Below are positions 32,884-42,044 of a DNA stretch of 59,142 bases, piece after piece. Origin of the DNA: Desulfuromonas sp. Lineage in GTDB: Bacteria > Desulfobacterota > Desulfuromonadia > Desulfuromonadales > UBA2294. The stretch is taken from positions 1 to 59,142 of the forward strand of contig PKUH01000013.1 of NCBI GenBank assembly GCA_002869615.1, read 5' to 3'. The notes beneath the pieces are model-generated. The model saw only the letters and a list, made by a program, of their open reading frames with translations, was not told the origin of the DNA and did no database searches. Position 1 is the first letter of the stretch; every line of letters starts with the position of its first letter. The position numbers and the translations under genes are program-made.

Positions 32884-34890
32884 TCAGTTGGTACATAGCG
32901 ATTTGTTGCCGTCTCCCCTGGCGGACGGGACCAGGTGTGGAAGAACTCCCTTGTCGGGGTGATAGGCCATCGTTCTGTAAGCCAGAGAAGGCCAGAATGC
33001 GGTGGCGACTGCATCACGCAGAAGTTCTTCATTGCCTTCGACATTTGGCCTGAGATGCCCGTTGCTGTAATTAAAAACAGTGCCAGGCTTGTCCGGCTGC
33101 AGAACCGCGACCTGATTATTGCGCATCAAAGCATGGATTGTACCGTACTGCAGGATGGCGCGGCCGCTGTAGTTAGCGGGCGGATCCAGAAGGCTGATCC
33201 CCGGCATCGGGTCATTTACTTCAACCCCCATCAGCGACAGAACTGTCGGGCCGAGGTCGACCTGGCTGGCAAGTATTGATATCTTTTGTGCTGCAATGGA
33301 CCCGCCAAGAATCAAACCGGGGATATGGAAATGTTCGACCGGCACCAGGTCGGGCCCGGGGAGAACGTCATCGTGGTCAGCGACCACGAGAAAGATCGTG
33401 TTCTCCCAGTAAGGTGAACTGCGGGCCTTGTCGAAGAATTGGCCAAGGGCGTAATCGGCATAGCGGACAGCATTGGCGATTTTGGCTTTCTCGCCGTCGA
33501 TCGGCTTGATGCGGCCGGCCGGGTATTCATGGGGCGGGTGGTTGGAAGAAGTGAAGACCAGGGCAAAAAGCGGCTTGTCAGCCGCTGTGAGTTCGGCATC
33601 GGCCCGATTGAACAAATCTTCGTCGGAAACGCCCCAGGTGCCGCGGAAGACCGGGTTTTTGTAATCTTTTTGATCGATAACCCGATTGAATCCGTTGTTC
33701 AGGAAAAAACCGCGCATGTTATCAAATTGACTTTCGCCGCCGTAGATGAATTCTGTGTCGTAGCCCTGCTTCCGAAACAGTTCGGGCAGAGTGAAAAAAT
33801 TGTTCTGTGACAACCCCAGCTTGACGACACTCCGGCCGGGGGTTGGCAAAAAACCGGTGACAACGGCCTCGATGCCCCGGACCGACCGGGTTCCGGTCGC
33901 ATAAAGGTTGTCGAACCAGATCCCTTGACGGGAGAGCTTCTCCAGCTCCGGGGTGTAAGGCTCGCCGCCCAGAGAAGCGACGTACTGCGCGCCGAGGCTC
34001 TCTTCGAGAATGATGACCAGGTTCATCGGGCGGGTGCAGGTCCGCTCAGGTTGACTGCGATGCATGGTCGGCGCTGTCGGGTCGGTGAATGCCGCATCCG
34101 GAAGCCGCATCATCTGGTGCATCCGGCTGTTGATTTCATCGGTCGACATCCTGGCAATATAGGTCTCGCCGGCATCCCCTTCATGGCGCAGGCTGTACAA
34201 GGCATAGAGGACGGAATAGGCCGAGCTGACCGCCAGATCATTGACCAGATGATCGCTTGAAAAGGCGGCGGTCCCGGGATTGGCCGGTCGGTGGTCGAGA
34301 CTGCCGCGGGCACCGATGGCGACGACAACAATGACAATTGGCAGGAGAATAATCCGTTTTTTCCAGCCCCAGGGGCGTACGGCGGCAGTTGTGGTCCGAA
34401 GCAACCTGTAGAAGAGGAAGCTTCCCAGTGTGACCGCAAGGAGGCTGAGCATGATCTGGAACTTGTAATCGGCCCACAGCGTCAAGCCGACTTCCCTCGG
34501 GTTGTCGAGGTATTCAATAAACAGGCGGTTGGGGCGAACGTCGTAGTAGTTGATGAATGAAGGCGTCGCGCATTCCATGTAAATAAACAGACCGAACCAA
34601 ACCACCATCCAGACGGTCTGGAATCGTGACCACAGCCGGCCATAGCGGGATGCCGGAACCAGGAGAGTTCCGAGAAGAAGCGGTAAAGTGACGTATCCGA
34701 CAATCTGCAGGTCCATGCGGACACCGTTCAGCATGACCCGGGAAAATCCATCGACAGCAGCTACCCGCTGCCATTGCCAGAGAGCCATGACCAGACGCGA
34801 CACGCTCAGAAGGGCGAGACTGCTGCAAAAAAAGAGAAGAACCGGTAACAACGCCCCCGGATTTTTCCCGGTTTCCTTGACGAGATTCAT
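32884..34890 (-). CDS. LTA synthase-like membrane sulfatase/phosphotransferase
   Basis: A 668-residue protein with about five N-terminal membrane helices and a C-terminal alkaline-phosphatase-fold domain from about residue 285 (MNLVIILEESLGAQYVASLG). The nucleophile is the Thr in LYATGTRSVRGIEA; metal ligands are Glu in ILEES and His/Asp in VVADHDD and VEHFHIPGL. Relatives transfer phosphoglycerol or phosphoethanolamine to envelope glycans or lipid A-like acceptors. The acceptor in this Gram-negative is unknown. The start at 34890 has AAGGTG nine bases upstream. It heads the plsY-mltG group. Confidence 0.85.
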   Translation of the reverse strand: MNLVKETGKNPGALLPVLLFFCSSLALLSVSRLVMALWQWQRVAAVDGFSRVMLNGVRMDLQIVGYVTLPLLLGTLLVPASRYGRLWSRFQTVWMVVWFGLFIYMECATPSFINYYDVRPNRLFIEYLDNPREVGLTLWADYKFQIMLSLLAVTLGSFLFYRLLRTTTAAVRPWGWKKRIILLPIVIVVVAIGARGSLDHRPANPGTAAFSSDHLVNDLAVSSAYSVLYALYSLRHEGDAGETYIARMSTDEINSRMHQMMRLPDAAFTDPTAPTMHRSQPERTCTRPMNLVIILEESLGAQYVASLGGEPYTPELEKLSRQGIWFDNLYATGTRSVRGIEAVVTGFLPTPGRSVVKLGLSQNNFFTLPELFRKQGYDTEFIYGGESQFDNMRGFFLNNGFNRVIDQKDYKNPVFRGTWGVSDEDLFNRADAELTAADKPLFALVFTSSNHPPHEYPAGRIKPIDGEKAKIANAVRYADYALGQFFDKARSSPYWENTIFLVVADHDDVLPGPDLVPVEHFHIPGLILGGSIAAQKISILASQVDLGPTVLSLMGVEVNDPMPGISLLDPPANYSGRAILQYGTIHALMRNNQVAVLQPDKPGTVFNYSNGHLRPNVEGNEELLRDAVATAFWPSLAYRTMAYHPDKGVLPHLVPSARGDGNKSLCTN

Positions 34891-34990
34891 GGTTATCATC
34901 ACCTTATATGGATACTATGATGTGCGCTTTTAAGTATAGGCACTGTTTGCAATAAATCAATCGCGACCAAGTTGATTGTAATTATCGGAA

Positions 34991-35005
34991 TGGCAGGTTG
35001 TTTGC
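34991..35005 (+). promoter_or_regulatory. Sigma-54 (-24/-12) promoter for dgkA
   Basis: TGGCAG, five bases, then TTGC matches the consensus TGGCAC-N5-TTGC with one mismatch. It lies about 60 bases before the dgkA ATG, a normal leader length. A sigma-54-type activator is encoded at 43511-45187, but nothing shows that it acts here. Confidence 0.6.
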
Positions 35006-35064
35006 CTTCCCTGAGATTATCAATTAAAGTGCTGTTAAATCAGATAAAGTGAGGATGAGTTGAA

Positions 35065-35430
35065 ATGACAGGGAAATGGAAAAACAAAGGGTTGCGCCGA
35101 TTGCTTCTGGCCACGACCTATTCCTATGCCGGTCTGCGTGCCGCCTGGAAACATGAAGCGGCGTTTCGGCAGGAGGTTCTGGCATTTTGCGTGGCGGCGC
35201 CCTTAGGCTTCTGGCTGGGTCAATCGGGAGTCGAAAAAGCGCTGCTGATTGGCAGCCTTCTTCTGGTTCTGATCGTTGAAATGCTGAACTCAGCCATGGA
35301 GTCGGTGGTTGATCGGCATGGACCGGAGTTTCACGAACTGGCCGGGCGTGCCAAGGATATGGGCTCAGCCGCGGTGTTGATTGCTTTGGTCAATGCAGCT
35401 GTCATCTGGGCTCTGGTCTTGCTTGCCTGA
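35065..35430 (+). CDS. dgkA: Diacylglycerol kinase
   Basis: A 121-residue membrane kinase that recycles diacylglycerol to phosphatidic acid. It has the short amphipathic start (YSYAGLRAAWKHEAAFRQE), three membrane helices and the active motif EMLNSAMESVVDR, then AKDMGSAAVLIAL. Diacylglycerol is the by-product of phosphoglycerol transfer from phosphatidylglycerol, so the divergent LTA-synthase-like gene next door is a sensible partner. The start follows GTGAGGATGAG. Confidence 0.94.
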   Translation: MTGKWKNKGLRRLLLATTYSYAGLRAAWKHEAAFRQEVLAFCVAAPLGFWLGQSGVEKALLIGSLLLVLIVEMLNSAMESVVDRHGPEFHELAGRAKDMGSAAVLIALVNAAVIWALVLLA

Positions 35431-35444
35431 TTTATGCGACCCGT

Positions 35445-36833
35445 TCAGCCGAGCAGCTCCTGCATGATCTCCAGAGCTGCCAGCCGGCCGTCGGCCGCAG
35501 CGGTCACCACCAGGTCGGCGCCGCGCTGACAGTCACCACCGGCGAAGACCTTCGGGTGCGAGGTGCGACAGCTCTTCGGGTCGATGACAATCTCACCCCA
35601 GTCGCCAAGTTTGACGCCGCTGTCCGCGACAAACGGCAGGCCCTCCATGTCAAAGCCGAGAGCCATGATCACAACATCGGCCGGAACGCAATGCTCGCTG
35701 CCGGCGATTTCGGAGACTTTTCGGCGGCCGTCATCGTCCGGTGCGCCGAGTTCGGTGCGCAACGCATCGACGCCGACAACATGATTGTTCGCGTCAATAT
35801 CGATTTTTACCGGTGTCTCCTGGAACATGAAGACAACTCCCTCTTCGACCGCATTGAGGTATTCCTTACGGCTGCCCGGCATGTTCCCCTCGTCGCGTCG
35901 GTAGAGGCAGGTGACGCTTTCGGCCCCCTCGCGGACGGCCGTACGGACACAGTCCATTGCGGTGTCGCCGCCGCCGACAACGATAACCCGTTTGCCGAGT
36001 ACGCTGAACCGCTCCATCCATGACTGGCCATACAGCCGGCGTTGGACGTTGGTCAGAAAATCCATTGCCAGGTAGACCTGTTCATGATCTTCGCCGGGGA
36101 TATTTGATCGTTTGCCATTGGTCGCACCGACCCCGAGGAAAATCGCGTCATAATCTTTGAGCAATTTGTCCATTTCGACGTCATGCCCGATTTCGACCCC
36201 GAGATTGAGGGACATGCCGGCATCCCTGAGAATGGCGAAACGCCGCCTGATCGTCTCCTTCTCCAGCTTGAACCCTGGGATGCCGTAGGTCAGAAGCCCT
36301 CCCGGCAGCTCGGCCCGTTCATACATGTCAACCTTGATGCCGGCCCGCAGCAGGAAGTGGGCGCAGCTCATTCCGGCCGGTCCGGAACCGACGACGGCGA
36401 CCTTCTTTTTGCCGGTAACGCCGGGGAAGGGGAGGCGCAGGCCGGCCTTGAAAGCGAGGTCGGAAATCGAGGCCTCGATCGGGCCGATGGTGATGGCGCC
36501 GTAGCCGTCATCGAGGGTGCAGGCGCCTTCACAGAGCCGGTTATGCGGACAGACCCTGCCGAGAATTTCCGGGAAAGGCGAGGTCTCGTTGGAGAGGAGA
36601 AAGGCCTTTTCCAGGTCCCGTTCGGCGATCGCTTCGAGCCACTGCGGAATGGCATTGTTGAGCGGACAGCCGATGGTCGTGCAGAACGGGTCGCCGCACT
36701 GGACGCAGCGCTCCGACTGCCGGGCAACTATCCGGCTGGTGTAGAAGCGATAGATTTCCTCAAAGTGACGGAGGCGTTTACTGACGTCTTCCTTGTCCGG
36801 GTCCAACCTATGGGTGTCTATAAATCCCTGCAT
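35445..36833 (-). CDS. gltD: Glutamate synthase small subunit
   Basis: The 462-residue NAD(P)H-oxidising subunit of glutamate synthase. The N-terminal Cys-rich Fe-S region is CVQCGDPFCTTIGCPLNN, followed by the second Cys set CPHNRLCEGAC. The FAD site is VVGSGPAGMSCAHFL and the NADPH site VVGGGDTAMDCVRT. It passes electrons to GltB for ammonia assimilation with glutamine synthetase. It is read after gltB, with an unusually long 226-base gap holding a repeat-like sequence. Confidence 0.95.
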   Translation of the reverse strand: MQGFIDTHRLDPDKEDVSKRLRHFEEIYRFYTSRIVARQSERCVQCGDPFCTTIGCPLNNAIPQWLEAIAERDLEKAFLLSNETSPFPEILGRVCPHNRLCEGACTLDDGYGAITIGPIEASISDLAFKAGLRLPFPGVTGKKKVAVVGSGPAGMSCAHFLLRAGIKVDMYERAELPGGLLTYGIPGFKLEKETIRRRFAILRDAGMSLNLGVEIGHDVEMDKLLKDYDAIFLGVGATNGKRSNIPGEDHEQVYLAMDFLTNVQRRLYGQSWMERFSVLGKRVIVVGGGDTAMDCVRTAVREGAESVTCLYRRDEGNMPGSRKEYLNAVEEGVVFMFQETPVKIDIDANNHVVGVDALRTELGAPDDDGRRKVSEIAGSEHCVPADVVIMALGFDMEGLPFVADSGVKLGDWGEIVIDPKSCRTSHPKVFAGGDCQRGADLVVTAAADGRLAALEIMQELLG

Positions 36834-36889
36834 ATTATCCTCTTTATGCGGAGCCCATCTTTCACGAATCTGCGGCGTTATCGTGCGAA

Positions 36890-36960
36890 CTGAGTCCTCG
36901 ACGTAACCTCCGGCTACGCCTGCGGGTCAGCTCCTCACGAGTGCCTTGCATCTTCATAAA
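36890..36960. repeat. Palindrome-bearing repeat-like sequence in the gltB-gltD gap
   Basis: The word CGTAACCTCCGGCTACG is a near-perfect palindrome around 36901-36917, flanked by CTCGA and CTGCGGGTCAGCTCC. Similar words occur as dispersed intergenic repeats in related genomes, as far as I recall. The remaining gap to 37059 contains the direct repeats CCAGAAACCAGAAACC. No ORF or clear promoter is seen. Confidence 0.4.
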
Positions 36961-37059
36961 ATCTGAACTCCTTGAAAATCTTGTTCATTCTTCTGAAATC
37001 TGAAGCCCTCTGTTGTCGATTTTTCCTGACTCCTGATACCAGAAACCAGAAACCTGGGT

Positions 37060-40000
37060 TTAATCTCCCTCTTTCGGATTAAGCGGCGCTTTCATGTTTT
37101 TCGGTGTGACCATCCAGAAGTAGGCGAGCTCTTCACGGTAGTGATCGAGGATAAACTTCGCCTTCGGGCTGTCGGTCCGGGCGAGGTAGCTGTTGAGAAT
37201 GCTCTTGAGGTAGAGCTTCGCTTCGCTGTCCTCATCGACATCAATGCGGCGCGCTTCAACCAGTTCGCGGTTCAGATTGTCCATGAACGTTTTATGACGG
37301 TCATAGATAAAGGCTGCCCCGCCGGTCATGCCGGCGCCGAAATTGATACCGGTCTCCCCGAGGATAACGACCGTGCCGCCGGTCATGTATTCGCAGGCAT
37401 GATCGCCGGTTCCCTCGACCACGGCAAGTGCTCCTGAATTACGCACGGCAAAGCGTTCGCCGGTCATGCCGGCAGCAAACAGTTTGCCGCCGGTTGCGCC
37501 GTAGAGGCAGGTATTGCCGACGGCGGCGCTGCCATCCTGGTAGTTGCGCGGCGTGACGATAATCCGGCCGTTGTTCATCCCCTTGCCGACGTAATCGTTG
37601 GCGACGCCCTTGACCCAGATGCTGACGCCTTTAATCAAAAAGGCGCCGAGTGATTGGCCGGCGACGCCGGAGAGCATGAGCTCAATCGTCTCTTTCGGCA
37701 GGCCTTTATCTCCATAGTGTTTGGCGATTTCACCGCTGATCATTGCCCCGAAGGAGCGGTTCAGGTTGCTGATTTCGCGCTCGATAACGATCTGCTTGCG
37801 TGGGTTTTTGATGGTCGGCATCAACTCCTTGAGGACCTCTTTTTCGAAGGCATTGTCATCAAACGGGTCGTTGCGCTTTTGCCAGGTGTTTTTACCATCA
37901 AAGGTCTGCAGCAGAGGCGAAAAATTAAATTTTTTCGCGATCGGTTCGCTGCTCGGTTCGAGCAGGTCGATCCGGCCAACCAGCTCATCGAGGCTGCTGT
38001 AACCGAGCTCGGCAAGGATTTCGCGGACATCTTCGGCAACGTTGGTCAGGTAGCTGACGACCTTGTCGACCGTGCCGACATAGTGAGCGCGCAGGCTTTC
38101 ATCCTGGGTAGCGACGCCGACGGTGCAGCGATTGAGGTGACAAACCCGCAGAAGTTTACAGCCGAGCATCACCAGAAGCGGTGTTCCGAAGCCGTAGTAT
38201 TCGGCTCCGAACAGCGCCGCCTTAACGATATCGCGACCGATCTTGAGGCCGCCATCGGTCTGCAACTGTACCAGCTCGCGCAGATGATTTGCCTTGAGGC
38301 TCTGGTGTGCTTCGGCCAGGCCGAGTTCCCACGGGTTTCCGGCAAACTTTATTGAACTTTGCGGCGCCGCCCCTGTGCCGCCGTCAGCACCGGAAATAAC
38401 GATCCGGTCGGCGTAGGCCTTGGCGACCCCGGCGGCGATGGTGCCGACCCCTTCGGTTGATACCAGTTTGACGCAGATCCGGGCCTCCGGATTGACCTGC
38501 TTGAGATCGAAGATCAACTGGGCCAGGTCCTCGATCGAGTAAATATCGTGATGCGGCGGTGGTGAAATCAGGGTAACCCCGGGGATCGTGAAGCGTAGCG
38601 AAGCAATCAGGGGGGTGACCTTTTCGCCCGGGAGTTGCCCTCCTTCGCCCGGCTTGGCACCCTGGGCAACCTTGATCTGGATCTCCTCGGCGCTGCGCAG
38701 GTAGCCAGGCGTCACCCCGAATCGTCCGGAGGCAATCTGCTTGATCTTGCTGTTCTTTGCCGATTTGATCCGTTCCGGTGACTCGCCGCCTTCGCCACTG
38801 TTGGAACAGCCGCCGAGTTTGGCCATTGCTTCGGCCAAAGCTTCGTGCGCCTCCGGCGAAATCGAGCCGAGCGACATCGCAGCTGAATCGAAGCGCCGGG
38901 TGATCGCCTCAACCGGTTCAACCTGATCGAGCGGGATCGGATCACGATCGCTCTTGAACTCGAGGAAGTCACGGACGAAACGGAGGCCGCGGCCGGTAAT
39001 CAGGTCGCGAAACTTCAGGTAGTTCTTGCGGCTTCTGTTTTCGGCGAAATGATGAATCGTCGTAATGACCTTTGAGTTGAAATCGTGGTATTCACCACCC
39101 GGGTTGTCGTTCAGACTGCTGCCGATCGACAGGGGATAGAACGGTGCCATCTGCGGTTTGCGGAAGACCGCATGGTGGACCTTTTTGGTCCGTTCTTCGA
39201 TGTCAGGGTAGTCGAGACCGGGCAGGAGTGATGCCGAGGCCGGAAAACAGTCGTCGACGATATTATCGGAAAGGCCGATGATATCGAAGAGTGCAGAGTT
39301 CCGATAGCTCGAAACCGTGCTGATTCCCATTTTTGACATGACCTTGAGAATTCCCTTGGTCAGGGCATCGAAAACGTTCTTCAGGCCGATCCGCGCCGCC
39401 CGGTGCGTCGACTGGCTCCGCTCGAGAGAGTTGAGAGCGGTCGCATAGAGCAGCCAGGGATAAATGGCGAGGGCACCGTTGGCAATCAGAACCGATGCAT
39501 CGTGGGCGTCAACGACTTCGCCGGTGACTGCAACCAGGGAGACAAGGTGGCGCAGTTCTTCCTTGAGAAGGCGTTGATTGATATAGCCTACGGCCATCGC
39601 CATCGGGATTAAATTGTTCTTGTCATCGAGGCAGCGATCATCAAGGATAACGACCCTGATTCCCTGGTCACGAACGGCGGTGATAACCGTATCGCTCAAT
39701 GTCTCAAGCGATTTCCTGAGATCATCCGTAAAGCATGTATAGAAACGCTCGTAGCGGTAAATCGGCTCATAGCGATCACTGTCAGGCTTGCCGAAGGAAA
39801 GCAATGCGACAAAAATTTCGCGAGAGAGAATCGGCGATACACTTTTCAGGCGGCGCCCCCGGTCCGGAGTTTCGATCAGCGGGTTCCCGGTTTCACCGAT
39901 ACCGATAGTTGTCGACATCACGACTTTTTCGCGGTAGGGATCGATCGGCGGGTTGGTGACCTGGGCGAACTTCTGGCGGAAGAATTCGCTGTGCTTGCGT

Positions 40001-41493
40001 TGCGCATCGGAAAAGGCGGCCTGCGGAGTATCGTCCCCCATCGAGCCGGTCGGCTCCTTGCCTTCGCGCAGCATCGGCTTGATGATTTTCTCGACTGTTT
40101 CGTTGGTGATGTTGTGGTAGCGCTGTGATCGTTCGAGGTCGTCGACGTGCAGACGGTCCTGATCCTCGAACTGATGCTCGATAAATTCCTGCAGGTAAAA
40201 AGTGCTGTCGGTGAGCCATTCACTGTAGGGGTTCGAATCCATGAGATATCGATCGATCTCGGTGGTCTTGAAAATCTCACCCTGAACAAGGTCGGCGGCA
40301 ATCATTTCGCCGCTTTGCAGGCGGCCGCGCTCACGAATGTTTTCCGGTGGAGTTCCGAGTACACCATATTCGCTGGTCAGAAGCAGGCGATCATCAGTCG
40401 TGACGACATACTTGGCCGGCCGCAGACCATTCCGGTCGAGCAGGCAGGCGATGTATCGGCCGTCGGTCAGGCTGACTGCCGCCGGGCCGTCCCATGGCTC
40501 CCAGGTCGCCGAAGTGTATTCGTAGAAAGAGCGGAGACTGGCCGGCATGTGGGCAACATTGTGGCGGGCCGGCGGAATCAGCATCCGGGCCGCCTTGAAG
40601 AAATCGACACCGTTAATCAGTAGGAATTCGTACATATTATCGAGGCTGGCGCTGTCGCTCGCTCCTGTCTGCAGGATCGGGAACAGGCGCTGCAGCTCTT
40701 CATTAGAAAAGACGGGACTTTTCATCGACGCCGTTTTGGCCAGAGCGTTGAACCGATTGGCGCGGATCGAATTGATTTCACCGTTGTGTGCGAGGTTGCG
40801 GAAAGGTTGGGCAAGGCGCCATTGGGGCAGCGTGTTGGTCGAAAAACGCTGATGAAACAGAACCAGGGCTGTCGAAAAGTCGGGATTGGTCAGGTCCGGA
40901 TAAAGCTGTTGCAGAAAGTTCGGCATCACCAGGCCCTTGTAAGAGATCAGGGTGCGGGACAGGTTGGCGATATAAAAACCCTTTTCATCAGAAAACCGAT
41001 TTTCAACCTCGCGCCGGGTCAGGTATAGGAGGGCATCAAAACGCCGGGTTGCAATCAATTCCCGCGGGATTACAAAAGCCTGTACAATCTCCGGCAGCAG
41101 CTCACGGGCGTAGTCGCCAAGCGCTTCCTGGTCGATTGGAACATCACGGAACAGGACAACCTTGAGGTCATTTTTCTCGCAGGTTTCGACAAATACCTTC
41201 TTTTGTTTTTCCCCTTCGGTCAGAAACAGGGTTCCGACGGCAAACGTTTCCGGCAGTGAGACTTCATGCTCATGCGCGATATTGCGCATGAATGCGGTCG
41301 GCATCGCGCAGAGGAGTCCACAGCCGTCACCGGTTTTGCCGTCGGCGGCAATGGCGCCCCGGTGCATCATGCGGGAGAGCGCACGGATCGCGTCTTCAAG
41401 CAGTTGGTGGGTTGGCTCATTGCGCAAACTGGCCAGCAGGCCAAAGCCACAGTTGTCTTTGAACTGTTCGGCAGGATTGATGAATGTTTTCAT
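37060..41493 (-). CDS. gltB: Glutamate synthase large subunit
   Basis: A 1477-residue ferredoxin/NADPH-type glutamate synthase large subunit. The N-terminal glutaminase nucleophile is Cys in DNCGFGLLASL; the central FMN domain has SGADGGTGAAPQSSIKFAG, and the 3Fe-4S cysteines are in GCKLLRVCHLNRCTVG. The C-terminal beta-helix has repeated G-x-x-G turns (GNTCLYGATGGKLFAAG). It makes two glutamates from glutamine and 2-oxoglutarate. The start at 41493 (MKTFINPAEQ) is chosen by position; three more codons are open. It leads gltBD. Confidence 0.95.
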   Translation of the reverse strand: MKTFINPAEQFKDNCGFGLLASLRNEPTHQLLEDAIRALSRMMHRGAIAADGKTGDGCGLLCAMPTAFMRNIAHEHEVSLPETFAVGTLFLTEGEKQKKVFVETCEKNDLKVVLFRDVPIDQEALGDYARELLPEIVQAFVIPRELIATRRFDALLYLTRREVENRFSDEKGFYIANLSRTLISYKGLVMPNFLQQLYPDLTNPDFSTALVLFHQRFSTNTLPQWRLAQPFRNLAHNGEINSIRANRFNALAKTASMKSPVFSNEELQRLFPILQTGASDSASLDNMYEFLLINGVDFFKAARMLIPPARHNVAHMPASLRSFYEYTSATWEPWDGPAAVSLTDGRYIACLLDRNGLRPAKYVVTTDDRLLLTSEYGVLGTPPENIRERGRLQSGEMIAADLVQGEIFKTTEIDRYLMDSNPYSEWLTDSTFYLQEFIEHQFEDQDRLHVDDLERSQRYHNITNETVEKIIKPMLREGKEPTGSMGDDTPQAAFSDAQRKHSEFFRQKFAQVTNPPIDPYREKVVMSTTIGIGETGNPLIETPDRGRRLKSVSPILSREIFVALLSFGKPDSDRYEPIYRYERFYTCFTDDLRKSLETLSDTVITAVRDQGIRVVILDDRCLDDKNNLIPMAMAVGYINQRLLKEELRHLVSLVAVTGEVVDAHDASVLIANGALAIYPWLLYATALNSLERSQSTHRAARIGLKNVFDALTKGILKVMSKMGISTVSSYRNSALFDIIGLSDNIVDDCFPASASLLPGLDYPDIEERTKKVHHAVFRKPQMAPFYPLSIGSSLNDNPGGEYHDFNSKVITTIHHFAENRSRKNYLKFRDLITGRGLRFVRDFLEFKSDRDPIPLDQVEPVEAITRRFDSAAMSLGSISPEAHEALAEAMAKLGGCSNSGEGGESPERIKSAKNSKIKQIASGRFGVTPGYLRSAEEIQIKVAQGAKPGEGGQLPGEKVTPLIASLRFTIPGVTLISPPPHHDIYSIEDLAQLIFDLKQVNPEARICVKLVSTEGVGTIAAGVAKAYADRIVISGADGGTGAAPQSSIKFAGNPWELGLAEAHQSLKANHLRELVQLQTDGGLKIGRDIVKAALFGAEYYGFGTPLLVMLGCKLLRVCHLNRCTVGVATQDESLRAHYVGTVDKVVSYLTNVAEDVREILAELGYSSLDELVGRIDLLEPSSEPIAKKFNFSPLLQTFDGKNTWQKRNDPFDDNAFEKEVLKELMPTIKNPRKQIVIEREISNLNRSFGAMISGEIAKHYGDKGLPKETIELMLSGVAGQSLGAFLIKGVSIWVKGVANDYVGKGMNNGRIIVTPRNYQDGSAAVGNTCLYGATGGKLFAAGMTGERFAVRNSGALAVVEGTGDHACEYMTGGTVVILGETGINFGAGMTGGAAFIYDRHKTFMDNLNRELVEARRIDVDEDSEAKLYLKSILNSYLARTDSPKAKFILDHYREELAYFWMVTPKNMKAPLNPKEGD

Positions 41494-41610
41494 TGGGCAC
41501 ATCTTTCAGGAGTTAGTCAGTAATCTTCCATAATACAGGCAGATTGAATGGAAATAAAGGTTCAGCTTGATTTATTTCTGAAGAATCGTTCACTGCTGGT
41601 ATGGATAAGC

Positions 41611-41649
41611 AAAAAGAGGCTTGATTCAAAAGAATCGTGCCTCTTTTTT
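41611..41649. terminator. Strong bidirectional terminator upstream of gltB
   Basis: AAAAAGAGGC (41611-41620) pairs with GCCTCTTTTT (41639-41648), with an inner helix GATTC/GAATC. On the minus strand it ends the small-protein transcript from 41838-42425, or could act as an attenuator for gltB, whose start is 118 bases further on. Confidence 0.85.
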
Positions 41650-41837
41650 GCCCGGAGTATAGGGATGAGAAGGTGCAGGTTTTTTTTAACCGAGCCAGAA
41701 CTAAACAGTTATTTTACTGGGTCGGTCCGGTGATGACAGAAGACACAAAATTACTCAACGTACAGTGGAAGTTCAAACCTGGGTTCTGGATGAGTGCCAG
41801 GACCCTTCTTTTCACAGGATAGAATGCTATTGCTGTT
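41650..41837. other. Intergenic stretch without gene
   Basis: Only short frames without ribosome sites are seen. I found no promoter of good quality on either strand, although the gltB promoter should lie near here. Confidence 0.4.
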
Positions 41838-42008
41838 TCACGTATGCTTTTTAGTCGTTTTAGCCGTTGATTCTCCAAAGAGGAGATAACGACGATTACT
41901 TTTCTCTTCGTTGGCGGTAAACCTGTTTAAAAAACGGTGGTATTCGGCGTAGTCGGCGATTTCTTCCATATCGACTCCTGAATCCTGTATGCGCCATAAG
42001 TCTTCCAT
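41838..42008 (-). CDS. Small hypothetical protein, 56 residues
   Basis: A 56-residue frame (MEDLWRIQDSGVDMEEIADY, then AEYHRFLNRFTANEE) with a very good ribosome site, GGGAGG five bases before the ATG. The product is charged and probably helical at its N-terminal half, with a basic tail (TKKHT). I do not recognise it. It follows the zinc-ribbon gene by 36 bases and precedes the terminator at 41649. Confidence 0.65.
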   Translation of the reverse strand: MEDLWRIQDSGVDMEEIADYAEYHRFLNRFTANEEKSNRRYLLFGESTAKTTKKHT

Positions 42009-42044
42009 TTCAGCCTCCCTGTGTCGCAGCGTTTCCCGGGACAG

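Noticed and set aside
40225-40245. T-loop-like word GGGGTTCGAATCC
   Set aside because: It lies inside the gltB coding sequence and no acceptor or anticodon stems are around it, so it is not a tRNA.
41548-41822. Short plus-strand frames upstream of gltB
   Set aside because: They run through the strong terminator hairpin and lack ribosome sites.
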